Positions 41,740 through 51,050 of a DNA stretch of 64,000 nucleotides are shown one piece after another. How positions within the stretch are numbered: the stretch's first letter is position 1; each line of letters starts with the position of its first letter. A model generated the notes under the pieces. That model did no database searches. It saw nothing but the letters and a program-made list of their open reading frames with translations, and had not been told where the DNA came from. Source of the stretch: CAZZKE01 sp964655005 (GTDB taxonomy: Bacteria > Pseudomonadota > Alphaproteobacteria > Rhodospirillales > JABHCV01). The DNA lies in NCBI GenBank assembly GCA_964655005.1, contig CAZZKE010000005.1:1-64000 (forward strand), in the 5' to 3' direction. The translations under genes and the position numbers were made by a program.

Positions 41740-43290
41740 ATGAGTAGACCGAACGCAGCGAGTGACAAAACGGTCCGCCGGCGCGGTCGCGACGCCCGGC
41801 GCCTTGCCCGCAGCGAACGCAATACCGTTTCCCAACCCTATATAGTGCGCAATATCCCGCCCTCTGAAATACTGGATGAAGAAGGCCTGGCGCTGATCGA
41901 AGGTAATGCCGAAACGGTGTTGCAGGAAACCGGCATCGAATTCCGTGACGACGACGAAGCCCTGGCGTTGTGGCGGGATGCCGGCGCCGATGTCCGGGGC
42001 GAACGGGTGCATATCCCGAAAGGGCTGGCGCGGCAACTGCTTTCGTCGGCGCCTTCGCAGTTTATCCAGTACGCCCGCAATCCGCGCCGCAGCGTCCGGA
42101 TCGGCGGCAATGCGACGGTGTTTGCGCCGGTTTACGGGCCGCCCTTTGTGCACGACCTGGATCGGGGCCGCCGCTATGGCACGATCGAGGATTTTCGCAA
42201 TTTCGTGAAACTGGCCTATCTGTCTCCGGCCATTCACCATTCCGGCGGCACCGTGACCGAGCCGGTCGATCTGCCGGTCAACAAACGCCATCTGGACATG
42301 ATTTATTCCCATATCAAATATTCCGACAAGCCATTCATGGGTTCGGTCACCCATCCGGACCGGGCCGCCGATACGGTGGCCATGGCGGAAATCGTCTTCG
42401 GCAAGGAATTCGTCGCCGGCAACGCCGTGACGCTGAACCTGATTAACGCCAATTCGCCGCTGACATTTGACGACACCATGCTGGGTGCGCTGAAGACCTA
42501 TGCCCGGGCCGGGCAGGCGACTATCATCACGCCGTTTATCATCGCCGGGGCCATGGCCCCGGCTTCGGTCGCCGGGGTGTTGGCCCAGGCGCTGGCCGAA
42601 GGCATGGCCGGCATGGCCTTCAGCCAATTGGTCAGGCCCGGCGCCCCGGTGGTATTCGGCCTGTTTTCCAGCACCATGTCGATGCAGTCCGGCGCCCCGG
42701 CATTTGGCACCCCGGAACCGACCAAGGTGATCCTCGCCGCCGCCCAGCTGGCGCGTCGGCTGGGCGTTCCGTTCCGTTCCGGCGGTTCGCTCTGTTCATC
42801 GAAACTGCCCGACGCCCAGGCGGCCTATGAAAGCGCCCAGTCGATCTGGCCGGCGGTTATGGGCGGGGTCAATTTCGTGTTGCACGGGGCCGGATGGATG
42901 GAAGGGGGGCTTAGCAGTTCATATGAAAAATTCATTATGGACGCCGATCAACTGGCGATGATGGAAGTCCTGGCGGCGGGCATCGATCTATCCGAAAATG
43001 GTCAGGCCATGGACGCCATCGCCGAGGTCGGCCCCGGCGGTCATTATCTGGGCTGCGCCCACACCCAGGCCAATTTCGAAACCGCTTTTTATCGCTCGAC
43101 CGTGGCCAACTATGAATCCTTCGAACAGTGGCAGTCGGAAGGTTCGCTCGACGCCGCCACGCGGGCCAACGGAATCTGGAAGGAAATGTTGTCCGGTTAT
43201 CAGCCACCGGTAATGGACCCGGCCATCGACGAAGCCCTGAGAGCCTTTGTCGAAAATAAAAAGGCATCGTTTCCAGATTCCAATATCTGA
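41740..43290 (+). CDS. MttB-family methyltransferase without pyrrolysine (MtgB-like)
   Basis: 516-residue TIM-barrel protein of the trimethylamine methyltransferase family (TPVEDL-like barrel strands FAPVYGPPFVHDLDRG, SGGTVTEPVD, GPGGHYLG). Canonical MttB needs an in-frame amber codon for pyrrolysine; here the frame is open throughout and ends in TGA, so it belongs to the pyrrolysine-free group. Characterised members of that group demethylate quaternary amines such as glycine betaine (MtgB), carnitine or proline betaine. Glycine betaine is the likeliest substrate given the dehydrogenase next door. The ATG at 41740 follows GGGGAAA. The first 30 residues are basic and disordered. Confidence 0.88.
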   Translation: MSRPNAASDKTVRRRGRDARRLARSERNTVSQPYIVRNIPPSEILDEEGLALIEGNAETVLQETGIEFRDDDEALALWRDAGADVRGERVHIPKGLARQLLSSAPSQFIQYARNPRRSVRIGGNATVFAPVYGPPFVHDLDRGRRYGTIEDFRNFVKLAYLSPAIHHSGGTVTEPVDLPVNKRHLDMIYSHIKYSDKPFMGSVTHPDRAADTVAMAEIVFGKEFVAGNAVTLNLINANSPLTFDDTMLGALKTYARAGQATIITPFIIAGAMAPASVAGVLAQALAEGMAGMAFSQLVRPGAPVVFGLFSSTMSMQSGAPAFGTPEPTKVILAAAQLARRLGVPFRSGGSLCSSKLPDAQAAYESAQSIWPAVMGGVNFVLHGAGWMEGGLSSSYEKFIMDADQLAMMEVLAAGIDLSENGQAMDAIAEVGPGGHYLGCAHTQANFETAFYRSTVANYESFEQWQSEGSLDAATRANGIWKEMLSGYQPPVMDPAIDEALRAFVENKKASFPDSNI

Positions 43291-43317
43291 TTTGGCGCAG
43301 CCTGCTAGAATGCCGGA

Positions 43318-43683
43318 ATGTCGTTCAGCAAGGAATTCGGCGAGCATGTTCTCGATATGCTGGAGCCGCTCGGGCCGCTCACGCTGAAGCGGTTGTTCGG
43401 CGGCGCGTGCATTAACTATGGCGATGCCACCTTCGCCCTGATGTTCGACGACACCATCTATTTCCGGGTCGATGAAAACAACATCGACCGTTTCAAAGAG
43501 GCCGGTTCCGGACCCTTCACCTACACGGCGAAGGGCAGGGAAGTGGTCGTCGGATCCTATTACCTGTTGCCCGACGAGGCGTTTGATGACCCCGATGAAA
43601 TACTCGACTGGGCGCGGGGATCGCTCGATGCCGGGCTCAAGGCCGCCCGCGCGAAAAAGGTTGCTAACAATGCCCGAAGCTAG
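43318..43683 (+). CDS. TfoX/Sxy N-terminal-domain protein
   Basis: 121 residues consisting of the TfoX N-terminal domain alone, with LKRLFGGACINYGDATFALMFDD near the start broken here into its key parts: KRLFGG, then FALM, then YFRVDE. In gammaproteobacteria full TfoX controls competence; the stand-alone domain is common and its role is unclear. It overlaps the DUF924 gene by fourteen bases and follows the mttB-type gene by 27 bases, so read-through is possible. Confidence 0.87.
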   Translation: MSFSKEFGEHVLDMLEPLGPLTLKRLFGGACINYGDATFALMFDDTIYFRVDENNIDRFKEAGSGPFTYTAKGREVVVGSYYLLPDEAFDDPDEILDWARGSLDAGLKAARAKKVANNARS

Positions 43684-44245
43684 TCTGGCGCAAAAGGTCC
43701 GTGATTTCTGGTTCGGAGAGACCGGTTCCGGGATTTTTGGAACCTTCCGACCCGAATGGTTCGAAAAAAATCCGGATTTCGATGCGGCGATCCGCTCAGA
43801 GTTTCTTCCCCATGTCGAGGCGGCGCTGGTTGGCGGTCTGGACGCCATGGGCGAGCGAAACGGGTTGGATTGCCTGGCCCTGCTGATCCTGCTCGATCAA
43901 TTTCCACGCAACCTGTTTCGCGATCATGCGCGGGCTTTTGCCGGGGACGGGCGGGCGCTCAAGATAGCGAAAGCCGGGATCGGGCGCGGCTTCGATATGG
44001 CAGTGCCGCCGTTCCAGCGGTTCTTCTACTACTTGCCGCTGGAACATAGCGAGGACCTGGCCGATCAGCAAAGCTGCATGGAACTGGTGGCCGCCATGGA
44101 TTACCGGGACCTGCTGAAATGGGCCACCGCCCACCATGACATTATCGCCCGTTTCGGACGCTTCCCGCATCGCAACAAGGCGCTTGGACGGGTCAGCACG
44201 GCGGCGGAGATCGAGTTTCTGGCCGGCCCAAATTCCTCCTTCTAA
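43670..44245 (+). CDS. DUF924-family protein
   Basis: 191 residues, DUF924 (TPR-like helical fold). Typical segments are VRDFWFGE at the start, LLDQFPRNLFRDHARAF near residue 78 and RFPHRNKALGR near residue 165. The start at 43670 removes a long out-of-family leader and overlaps the TfoX-domain gene by fourteen bases. The family is widespread in proteobacteria and its biochemical role is not known. Confidence 0.88.
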   Translation: MPEASLAQKVRDFWFGETGSGIFGTFRPEWFEKNPDFDAAIRSEFLPHVEAALVGGLDAMGERNGLDCLALLILLDQFPRNLFRDHARAFAGDGRALKIAKAGIGRGFDMAVPPFQRFFYYLPLEHSEDLADQQSCMELVAAMDYRDLLKWATAHHDIIARFGRFPHRNKALGRVSTAAEIEFLAGPNSSF

Positions 44246-44291
44246 AAGTTTTCCATCGCTTTGAGTTCAACACAAGGGGTAAAGCTGCAAG

Positions 44292-45659
44292 ATGGAATCC
44301 GAGCAACACCCCGAAACCGCGGCCTGGTTCAGGCGGCGCCTGGCCCGCCATGTATCGGAAGTCCTGCGGCTGTCGTGGCCGGTGATTATCTCGCGTTCCG
44401 GGCTGATGACCATGGCCCTGGTCGATACCATTATGGTCGGTCGATACGCGACCACCGAACTGGCTTACCTGAGTATTGGCATCATGCCATTCATGCCGGT
44501 GTTCCTTATTTTGCTGGGCATGGTCATGGGTACGGTGGTGATGACATCGGCGGCCTTGGGGGCAGCCAGATTTGGCGATTGCGGCGCCGCCTGGCGGCGT
44601 TCGCTGCCCTATGGGTTCGGGCTCGGCGGGCTCGGCTTCGTGGTCTCTATTTTTGGCGAACAGCTATTGTCCCTCAGCGGCCAGACGCCTGACCTGGCCT
44701 ATCACGGCGGGCGGATCATGTTTATCCTGGGTTTGGGTCTGCCGGCCTATCTGATAACCGTCACCTGTTCGTTGTTCCTGGAAGGCATCAAGAGGCCGAA
44801 GCCGACCATGGTCGCCATGCTGGCCGCCAATTTTTTCAATGTCGGATTTAACTGGGTCCTGATTTACGGCCATCTCGGGATGCCGGCCCTGGGCGCCGAA
44901 GGTTCGGCCATCACCACCGCATTGTTGCGTTGGGGGCTTGCCTTGGTCATCGTCATCTATATATGGACCATGGCCGACCATGAAAAATTCGGCGTCAGGC
45001 TGAAACCGGCGGGGGGCTGGCGGGCCTGGACCGAACAGCGCCGCGTCGGTTATTCCGCCGCCGTCAGCATCGGCGGTGAATCGGCGTCTTTCGCCGCTAT
45101 TGGATTGTTCGCGGGCTGGCTTGGCACGGCGCCGCTGGCGGCCTATTCGATTGCCAACAATTTGATTTCCATGGCCTTCATGGTGTCGCTCGGGGTCGGT
45201 TCGGCGACGGTGGTTCGGGTCAGCATCGCGCGCGGCCGCGGCGACGGCGCCGACCTGCGGCTGGCCGGTTGGACCGGGCTTGGCGTCAACACCGTGTTCA
45301 TGGCCGTAATCGGTGCGATTTTCATTACCCTGCCGGATGTGCTGGCGTCGGCCTACTCGGCCGACCCGGCGGTCAAGGCCATCGCCGTCGGCCTGATCGC
45401 CTTTTGCGGCGCGATTGTCCTGGTCGATGGCGGCCAGGCGGTGATGGTCAACGCCCTGCGCGGCGGCGGCGGCATCTGGGCGCCAGCCATCATCCAGAGC
45501 GTTTCCTATGTGGCGATACTGATCCCCCTGGGCTGGTATTTGGGCATCCACCGGGGCATCGGCGCCATCGGCCTGTATCAGGCGGTCCTGATTGCCTCCA
45601 TAGTATCTTTATCGCTGCTATCGGCGCGATTTTACCGGATCGGTCGGGAATTATATTGA
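44292..45659 (+). CDS. MATE-family efflux transporter
   Basis: 455 residues with twelve predicted helices in two bundles, beginning SWPVIISRSGLMTMALVDTI. It resembles the NorM-like multidrug antiporters more than the DinF-like copy at 31830-33128. The family uses sodium or proton gradients to export cationic compounds. The start is preceded by AAGGGGTAAAGCTGCAAG. It begins 46 bases after the DUF924 gene. Confidence 0.88.
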   Translation: MESEQHPETAAWFRRRLARHVSEVLRLSWPVIISRSGLMTMALVDTIMVGRYATTELAYLSIGIMPFMPVFLILLGMVMGTVVMTSAALGAARFGDCGAAWRRSLPYGFGLGGLGFVVSIFGEQLLSLSGQTPDLAYHGGRIMFILGLGLPAYLITVTCSLFLEGIKRPKPTMVAMLAANFFNVGFNWVLIYGHLGMPALGAEGSAITTALLRWGLALVIVIYIWTMADHEKFGVRLKPAGGWRAWTEQRRVGYSAAVSIGGESASFAAIGLFAGWLGTAPLAAYSIANNLISMAFMVSLGVGSATVVRVSIARGRGDGADLRLAGWTGLGVNTVFMAVIGAIFITLPDVLASAYSADPAVKAIAVGLIAFCGAIVLVDGGQAVMVNALRGGGGIWAPAIIQSVSYVAILIPLGWYLGIHRGIGAIGLYQAVLIASIVSLSLLSARFYRIGRELY

Positions 45660-45690
45660 GATTGTCGGGGTAATCGATCAGAAGTCAGAG

Positions 45691-46344
45691 CTATTCGCTC
45701 AAATGTTTCAGGTAGTCGGGAAAAGCAATACCCCGGCGCAGGCGCGGGTCCGGTTCCGGTGTGGTGAAGTGGGCCTTGAACGGCAGCACTCCGGCCCAGC
45801 AATCGACCTGGTCGTAATCTTCAAGGTCATCGACCGGCGGCCCGCTGCGGGCCTTGGCCGAGGCTTCTTCGATGTTCATAACGATTACCGTGGTCGCCTT
45901 CAGTTCCTTGTCGGTGTTGCCGCGAATATCGTCCCAGCGACCGGGAAACAGGTGTTCGAACATGTCGCGCAGGGATGCTTCCTTTTCGTCCCGGTCGGTG
46001 ATTGCCTTCGCTTGACCGAACGCCATGGCGCTGCGGTAATTGGCGCTGTGGTGAAACGGCGAGCGGGCCATGACGAAGCCGTCAAAAGCGCTGACGGTGA
46101 CACACACGGGAATACCCGACCCGGTCGCCCGGATCATTCGGCTGGCCGATGAGCCATGCCAATACAGCTGTTCGCCCCGGCGCCACTGGGTGGTCGGTGT
46201 CACATAAGGCTGACCATCGACAACATAGCCGACATGACATACCGGAATGGCGTCGAACATGGCGTGGACGCTGTCATGGTCGTAACGCGCCCGTTCGTGC
46301 GCCCGCTTGGCCCTGGAACGACTGGTTGGCTGGTAACTGGTCAT
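45691..46344 (-). CDS. Pyridoxamine 5'-phosphate oxidase-family flavin protein
   Basis: 217 residues with the split-barrel FMN-binding fold of the PPOX-class family: CHVGYVVDGQPYVTPTTQW near residue 35, then LYWHGSSASRM, and FHHSANYRSAM near 115. Members include NimA-like and haem-degrading proteins as well as uncharacterised flavoproteins; true PdxH is unlikely because the pyridoxal site pattern is not evident. It lies twelve bases after the DHH gene on the same strand. Confidence 0.85.
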   Translation of the reverse strand: MTSYQPTSRSRAKRAHERARYDHDSVHAMFDAIPVCHVGYVVDGQPYVTPTTQWRRGEQLYWHGSSASRMIRATGSGIPVCVTVSAFDGFVMARSPFHHSANYRSAMAFGQAKAITDRDEKEASLRDMFEHLFPGRWDDIRGNTDKELKATTVIVMNIEEASAKARSGPPVDDLEDYDQVDCWAGVLPFKAHFTTPEPDPRLRRGIAFPDYLKHLSE

Positions 46345-46355
46345 TGGCTGGTCAA

Positions 46356-47285
46356 CTAACCGTCGGCGTTGATGCGTTCCGTCAGCTCTTGCAACACCCT
46401 TTCAACATCGGCGTTGGCCACCCGGCAGGTGCCGGCGGCGTCGTGTCCGCCACCGCCGTATTCCAGCATTAACGGGCCGATCATGGTTTTCGAGGAGCGG
46501 TCGAGGATCGACTTGCCGACGGCCAGGACGGTCCACTCGCCGTCTTCGTGTGGCAACACCTGGATCGATATATTACATTCGGGGAAAATGGCATAGACCA
46601 TGAAGCGATTGCCGGCGAATACGGTTTTTTCGTCGCGCAGATCGACAATTACCAAATTGCCGTGCATCGTGGCGCAGCGCCTGATTTGCATTTCGGCGGC
46701 TTCTTCGTGCTCTTCGTACAGGCGCAGACGCTGTTCGACATCCGGAATTTTGAGGATTTCATCAACCGGATGATGACGACAATAAATCATCATGTCTTTC
46801 ATCAACTGATGGTTGGAAATATCGAACTGGCCGAACCTGCTTAGCCCGGTGCGCGGGTCGAGCATGAAATTCAGTAATGTCCATGGATCCGGAGCGAGGA
46901 TATCCTGTTCCGAATACTGCGCCGAATCGGCCTTGTCGACGGCCTCGATCAGGTCTTCCGGAATGGCCGGAAATGCTTCTTTACCGCCGTAATAGTTGTA
47001 TACGACCCGCGCCGCCGACGGGGCGTCGGCCTCGATTATGTGGTTGTCCCGTTCGCCAACCCGCAGCGTTTCGCTAAGATGATGGTCGAAACACAGGTGA
47101 ACACCTTCAACGTAGGGCAGGTTGGTCGTTATATCGTTGCTGGTTACCGGAATCTTGCCGTCCTGCATTTCCTTGGGTTCGGCGAAGACTATTTCATCGA
47201 TCAAACCAAGTTCGATCAACAGTCCGCCGGCGACGACCCCATCGAAATCGGCCCGGGTTACTAGGCGGTATTTTGTGTCAGCCAT
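46356..47285 (-). CDS. DHH-family phosphoesterase
   Basis: 309 residues. The N-terminal DHH domain has RADFDGVVAGGLL and CFDHHLSET (about residue 80), whose aspartates and histidines bind manganese. The C-terminal DHHA1-like part has GGGGHDAAGTCRV near residue 290, which binds substrate phosphate. The family includes oligoribonuclease NrnA and exopolyphosphatases; which one applies is unclear. I use the ATG at 47285; an ATG ten codons upstream is possible, and neither has a strong ribosome-binding site. Confidence 0.85.
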   Translation of the reverse strand: MADTKYRLVTRADFDGVVAGGLLIELGLIDEIVFAEPKEMQDGKIPVTSNDITTNLPYVEGVHLCFDHHLSETLRVGERDNHIIEADAPSAARVVYNYYGGKEAFPAIPEDLIEAVDKADSAQYSEQDILAPDPWTLLNFMLDPRTGLSRFGQFDISNHQLMKDMMIYCRHHPVDEILKIPDVEQRLRLYEEHEEAAEMQIRRCATMHGNLVIVDLRDEKTVFAGNRFMVYAIFPECNISIQVLPHEDGEWTVLAVGKSILDRSSKTMIGPLMLEYGGGGHDAAGTCRVANADVERVLQELTERINADG

Positions 47286-47355
47286 CAATACATCCGTATT
47301 TGTCAACCACGCCATGCAACATAATGCTCTTCACTTCCCGTTTCAATGATGGATG

Positions 47356-49203
47356 TTACGCTGTCCGGCGGGTGTTAAATTTTTGTTCGACTTCTTCATC
47401 GAACAAGTCGGTCAGGTTGGCCATCATCGTGCCGCCCAGTTCCTCGGCGTCCGAGATGGTCACGGCGCGTTGATAATACCGGGTCACATCGTGGCCGATG
47501 CCGATCGCCGTCAGTTCCACGTCGGACCGCGTTTCGATCCAGTGAATGGCATCGCGCAGGTGTTTTTCCAGATAATTTCCGGGATTGGCCGACAGCGTCG
47601 CGTCATCGACCGGCGCGCCATCCGATATGACCATCAGAATTCGCCGCTGTTCGGGCCGCGCCAGTAGCCTGTTATGGGCCCATAACAGGGCCTCGCCATC
47701 GATATTTTCCTTTAGCAGGCCCTCGCGCAGCATCAGGCCGAGATTGCGTCTGGCCCGCCGCAACGGCATGTCGGCGGCCTTGTAGATAATATGGCGCAGG
47801 TCGTTCAGGCGTCCGGGATCGGCCGGTTTGCCGTCATTGGCCCATTTCTCGCGGGCGTTGCCACCCTTCCAGGCCCGTGTCGTGAAGCCCAGAATTTCCA
47901 CCTTGACGCCGCAGCGTTCCAGGGTTCGGGCCAGGATGTCGGCGCTCATGGCCGCCACGGTAATCGGCCGGCCGCGCATGGAGCCGGAATTATCGATCAG
48001 TAGGGAAACCACGGTGTCGCGGAAATTGCTGTCGATTTCCTGCTTGAAACTCAAAGGATGCATAGGGTCTGTGACGACCCGGCTCAACCGCCCGGCGTCG
48101 AGAATGCCTTCTTCCAGATCAAATTCCCATGATCGGGTCTGTTTGGCCAGCAGCCTTCGCTGCAGACGGTTGGCGAGGCGCGAGACGACGCCTTGCAAAC
48201 GCGATAGTTGCTGGTCCAGTTGTATCCGCAGCCGGCCCAGTTCTTCCGGTTCGCATAAATTCTCGGCGCCGATGATTTCGTCGGATCCGGTATAATAGGC
48301 GCGATACGGGGGGGCGCCGGATGAATTGGCCGGCCATTGGTCCTGATTGTCGCGGGGGCCGGCCGGTTCGCTGCCGCCTTCGGCCATGCCCTGTTCGGAT
48401 TCGCTTCCCACATCGGACGTCCCGTCCTCGATTTCGCCGCCGTCCTCGTCCGCCTCGGACGGGCTGTCGCTTTGCTGCTCGCTGCTTTCGGCCTGCTGTT
48501 CGTCGGGTGTCTGTTCGTCTTCGCCCTTGTCTTCGTCTTCATCGTCCGGTTCGGCGTCGCTGTCGTCGGGCAAGTCCAGGGCCTTGATTATGTCGGTAAT
48601 GGCCAGCGCGAAGCCTTCCTGGTCATTGATATTTTCGATGGCCTTATCCAGTTGCCGACCGATACGGTCGCCGATGTAGCTCTTCCAGTGCCTTAGAATG
48701 GGGTCGGCGGTGGGTGGCAGTTTATAGCCGCTCAGTTTTTCATGTAAAATCAGTCCCAGCGCTTCGGGCAACAGGCCTTCATCCCGTTGTTCTTCCTGTT
48801 CCGGCATGTTCGCCTGGCAACGATTTTCCAGCATGGCGTACAGGTTTTGCGAAACCCCCGACATGCGCCGGGCCCCCAGGGCTTCGACCCGGACCTGCTC
48901 GGCCCGCTCGAAAACCTGGGCCGAATCCTTGCCGGCCGGGCGGCGGCGGCGGTGCAGATCGGAATCGTGATATTTTACTCTCAGCGCCACGGCATCGGCG
49001 GCGCCGCGCAGGCGGGCCAGATCCTTGGCGGTGATGTTCGCATCCGGCGGGCCGGGCAGGCTGACGCTGGCGCCGCTGGTCGCTACCCTGGCTTCGTTGC
49101 CGGAAACGAAGGAAACCTCGATATCATTCCTGCCGGCGATCGACTTCAGGGTCGATTCGGTAACCCGCTTGATCCGGTCCGATGGCGTTTCGCTCCAGGC
49201 CAT
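47356..49203 (-). CDS. cobT: Cobaltochelatase subunit CobT
   Basis: 615 residues. After an N-terminal helical part there is a long very acidic linker (about 215-285) and a C-terminal von Willebrand A domain with the metal-binding motif DNSGSMRG (about residue 408). With CobS and CobN it inserts cobalt into hydrogenobyrinate a,c-diamide in aerobic B12 synthesis; cobN is not in the window. It follows cobS by six bases. The presence of an aerobic B12 route fits the corrinoid methyl-transfer island. Confidence 0.94.
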   Translation of the reverse strand: MAWSETPSDRIKRVTESTLKSIAGRNDIEVSFVSGNEARVATSGASVSLPGPPDANITAKDLARLRGAADAVALRVKYHDSDLHRRRRPAGKDSAQVFERAEQVRVEALGARRMSGVSQNLYAMLENRCQANMPEQEEQRDEGLLPEALGLILHEKLSGYKLPPTADPILRHWKSYIGDRIGRQLDKAIENINDQEGFALAITDIIKALDLPDDSDAEPDDEDEDKGEDEQTPDEQQAESSEQQSDSPSEADEDGGEIEDGTSDVGSESEQGMAEGGSEPAGPRDNQDQWPANSSGAPPYRAYYTGSDEIIGAENLCEPEELGRLRIQLDQQLSRLQGVVSRLANRLQRRLLAKQTRSWEFDLEEGILDAGRLSRVVTDPMHPLSFKQEIDSNFRDTVVSLLIDNSGSMRGRPITVAAMSADILARTLERCGVKVEILGFTTRAWKGGNAREKWANDGKPADPGRLNDLRHIIYKAADMPLRRARRNLGLMLREGLLKENIDGEALLWAHNRLLARPEQRRILMVISDGAPVDDATLSANPGNYLEKHLRDAIHWIETRSDVELTAIGIGHDVTRYYQRAVTISDAEELGGTMMANLTDLFDEEVEQKFNTRRTA

Positions 49204-49209
49204 GGCCGG

Positions 49210-50214
49210 CTATAGCACGGTCGTGCGGGCGACCGATTCCACAATGTCGTGGCCAAAGCAGCGCTGATAGTATTCGGCCACTACCGGGCGTTCCATTTCG
49301 TCGCACTTGTTCAGGAAAGTCAGCCGGAAACCGGTCTCCAGGTCATCGAATATCTCGGCGTTTTCGGCCCAGGTCAGCACCGTTCGGGGCGACATCACGG
49401 TCGAAATATCGCCGCCGACAAAGCCCGAGCGGGTCAAATCGGCCAGTTCGACCATGGCGTTCATCTTTTCGCGGCCCTCTGGCGTGTCGTATGACGGCAC
49501 CTTCGAAAGCATGATCGCGACCTCGGCGTCATGGTCCAGGTAATTCAGGGTGGTGACGATGTTCCAGCGGTCCATCTGGCCCTGGTTGATCTGCTGGGTG
49601 CCGTGATACAGGCCGGTGGTGTCGCCCAGGCCGATGGTGTTGGTTGTCGAAAACAGGCGAAAATAGGGATGCGGCCGGATCACCTTGTTCTGGTCAAGCA
49701 GAGTCAGCCTGCCCTCGACTTCCAGCACGCGCTGGATAACGAACATCACATCGGGCCGGCCGGCGTCGTATTCATCAAACACCAGCGCCGTCGGGTGCTG
49801 TAACGCCCACGGCAATATGCCCTCGCGAAACTCGGTAACCTGCTGGCCTTCGCGCAGCACGATGGCGTCCTTGCCGACCAGGTCGATGCGGCTGATGTGG
49901 CTGTCCAGGTTGACCCGTACACAAGGCCAGTTCAGGCGCGCCGCCACCTGTTCTATATGGGTCGATTTGCCGGTGCCGTGGTAACCCTGAATCATGACCC
50001 GGCGATTGTGAGAGAACCCGGCCAGGATGGCCAGCGTGGTGTCGCGGTCAAACAGATAGGCCTGGTCCAGATCCGGCACATGTTCTTCGCCCTGGCTAAA
50101 GGCGGGGACTTCGATATCGCTGTCGATGCCGAATGTCTGGCGGACGGAAATCTTGATATCGGGTGCGTTCAGGGGAAAGGATGGCTCCATGGCGGTGGGC
50201 TCGGTGGCGGTCAT
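49210..50214 (-). CDS. cobS: Cobaltochelatase subunit CobS
   Basis: 334 residues, AAA+ ATPase (MoxR-like) with Walker A GYHGTGKST (about residue 77), Walker B ALVFDEYDAG and the arginine-finger region QGQMDRWN. It forms the hexameric ATPase ring on which CobT docks. The order DnaJ gene, cobS, cobT on one strand is a standard alphaproteobacterial arrangement. The ATG at 50214 gives the expected length. Confidence 0.96.
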   Translation of the reverse strand: MTATEPTAMEPSFPLNAPDIKISVRQTFGIDSDIEVPAFSQGEEHVPDLDQAYLFDRDTTLAILAGFSHNRRVMIQGYHGTGKSTHIEQVAARLNWPCVRVNLDSHISRIDLVGKDAIVLREGQQVTEFREGILPWALQHPTALVFDEYDAGRPDVMFVIQRVLEVEGRLTLLDQNKVIRPHPYFRLFSTTNTIGLGDTTGLYHGTQQINQGQMDRWNIVTTLNYLDHDAEVAIMLSKVPSYDTPEGREKMNAMVELADLTRSGFVGGDISTVMSPRTVLTWAENAEIFDDLETGFRLTFLNKCDEMERPVVAEYYQRCFGHDIVESVARTTVL

Positions 50215-50303
50215 AACGATTAAGTCCAGTGTTCGGCATTAAAAGTAAAAGTTGATGGGTAAGGGGGTCGCCCGTGTTCGTCAATGAGAATCAATAGCGC
50301 CGG

Positions 50304-50960
50304 TTATTCGGTAACCTCGGCCATCAGGGTCTGGTAGGCTTGGGATATCTGTTTGAACTTTTCCTCGGCCCCCTTGTCGCCGCCGTTGGCGTCGGGATGG
50401 TGGCGTTTTACCAGCGCCTTGTAGCGAACCTTGATTTCGGTCAGGGATACCGGCGATTTCAGGTCAAACACGGCCAGCGCCAGGGCCTCCGGCGAGCCCG
50501 GTTTCGGTCGGTTGGTGAAGTATCGTTTGGCGCCGTTCTGTTGATCCGGCGCGTCGTCGCCGGGATCGCCAAAAGCCCCGAAGTCGTCAATTTTAATCCC
50601 TTCGCCGTTGTTTTTGAAATTTTTCTCGGCCCCCAACGGCCAGGACGGGCGGTTCCAGGTGGTGTCGCGCCGGACATCGGTTTCGACCTCTTCGTCGCTC
50701 ATGCCGTCGTAATAGTTCCACGATCTGTTATACAGCCGGATATGATCCAGGCAGAACCAGCGGTGCCTGTCCAACTGCTGGCGGGAATGGGGGGCCCGAT
50801 GTTCGCCCAGGCCCCGGCACCCCGGCCATTGGCAAAAATGGCTGTCGGGGCTGACCTCCGGGGTGGCGCTGAACATGCTCTTTTGGAACATCTTCTTGCG
50901 GCGCCTGTTTTTCCGGGCGGCAAAGGCGGGCGTTTCGGTTTTCTGGGCGTTACCTGACAT
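50304..50960 (-). CDS. DnaJ-domain protein upstream of cobS
   Basis: 218 residues. A C-terminal J domain (about 155-215) has the HPD tripeptide in VKRHHPDANGG. The N-terminal half has a cysteine-histidine pattern (CQWPGCRGLGEHRAP, then CLDHI) that may bind zinc. It probably stimulates an Hsp70 partner. The gene is 89 bases upstream of cobS on the same strand, as in many alphaproteobacteria; a direct role in cobaltochelatase assembly is unproven. Confidence 0.88.
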   Translation of the reverse strand: MSGNAQKTETPAFAARKNRRRKKMFQKSMFSATPEVSPDSHFCQWPGCRGLGEHRAPHSRQQLDRHRWFCLDHIRLYNRSWNYYDGMSDEEVETDVRRDTTWNRPSWPLGAEKNFKNNGEGIKIDDFGAFGDPGDDAPDQQNGAKRYFTNRPKPGSPEALALAVFDLKSPVSLTEIKVRYKALVKRHHPDANGGDKGAEEKFKQISQAYQTLMAEVTE

Positions 50961-51050
50961 TGTTCATCATATTCCGTTTCAAGGCAGAATATGAGGCTGA
51001 TGGCCATATCTGGCAAGTCTTACCGGCAAAATATTCACGGCGGCCGGTCT

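Noticed and set aside
41740..43290. Pyrrolysine-containing MttB
   Set aside because: The frame has no in-frame amber codon and ends normally in TGA.
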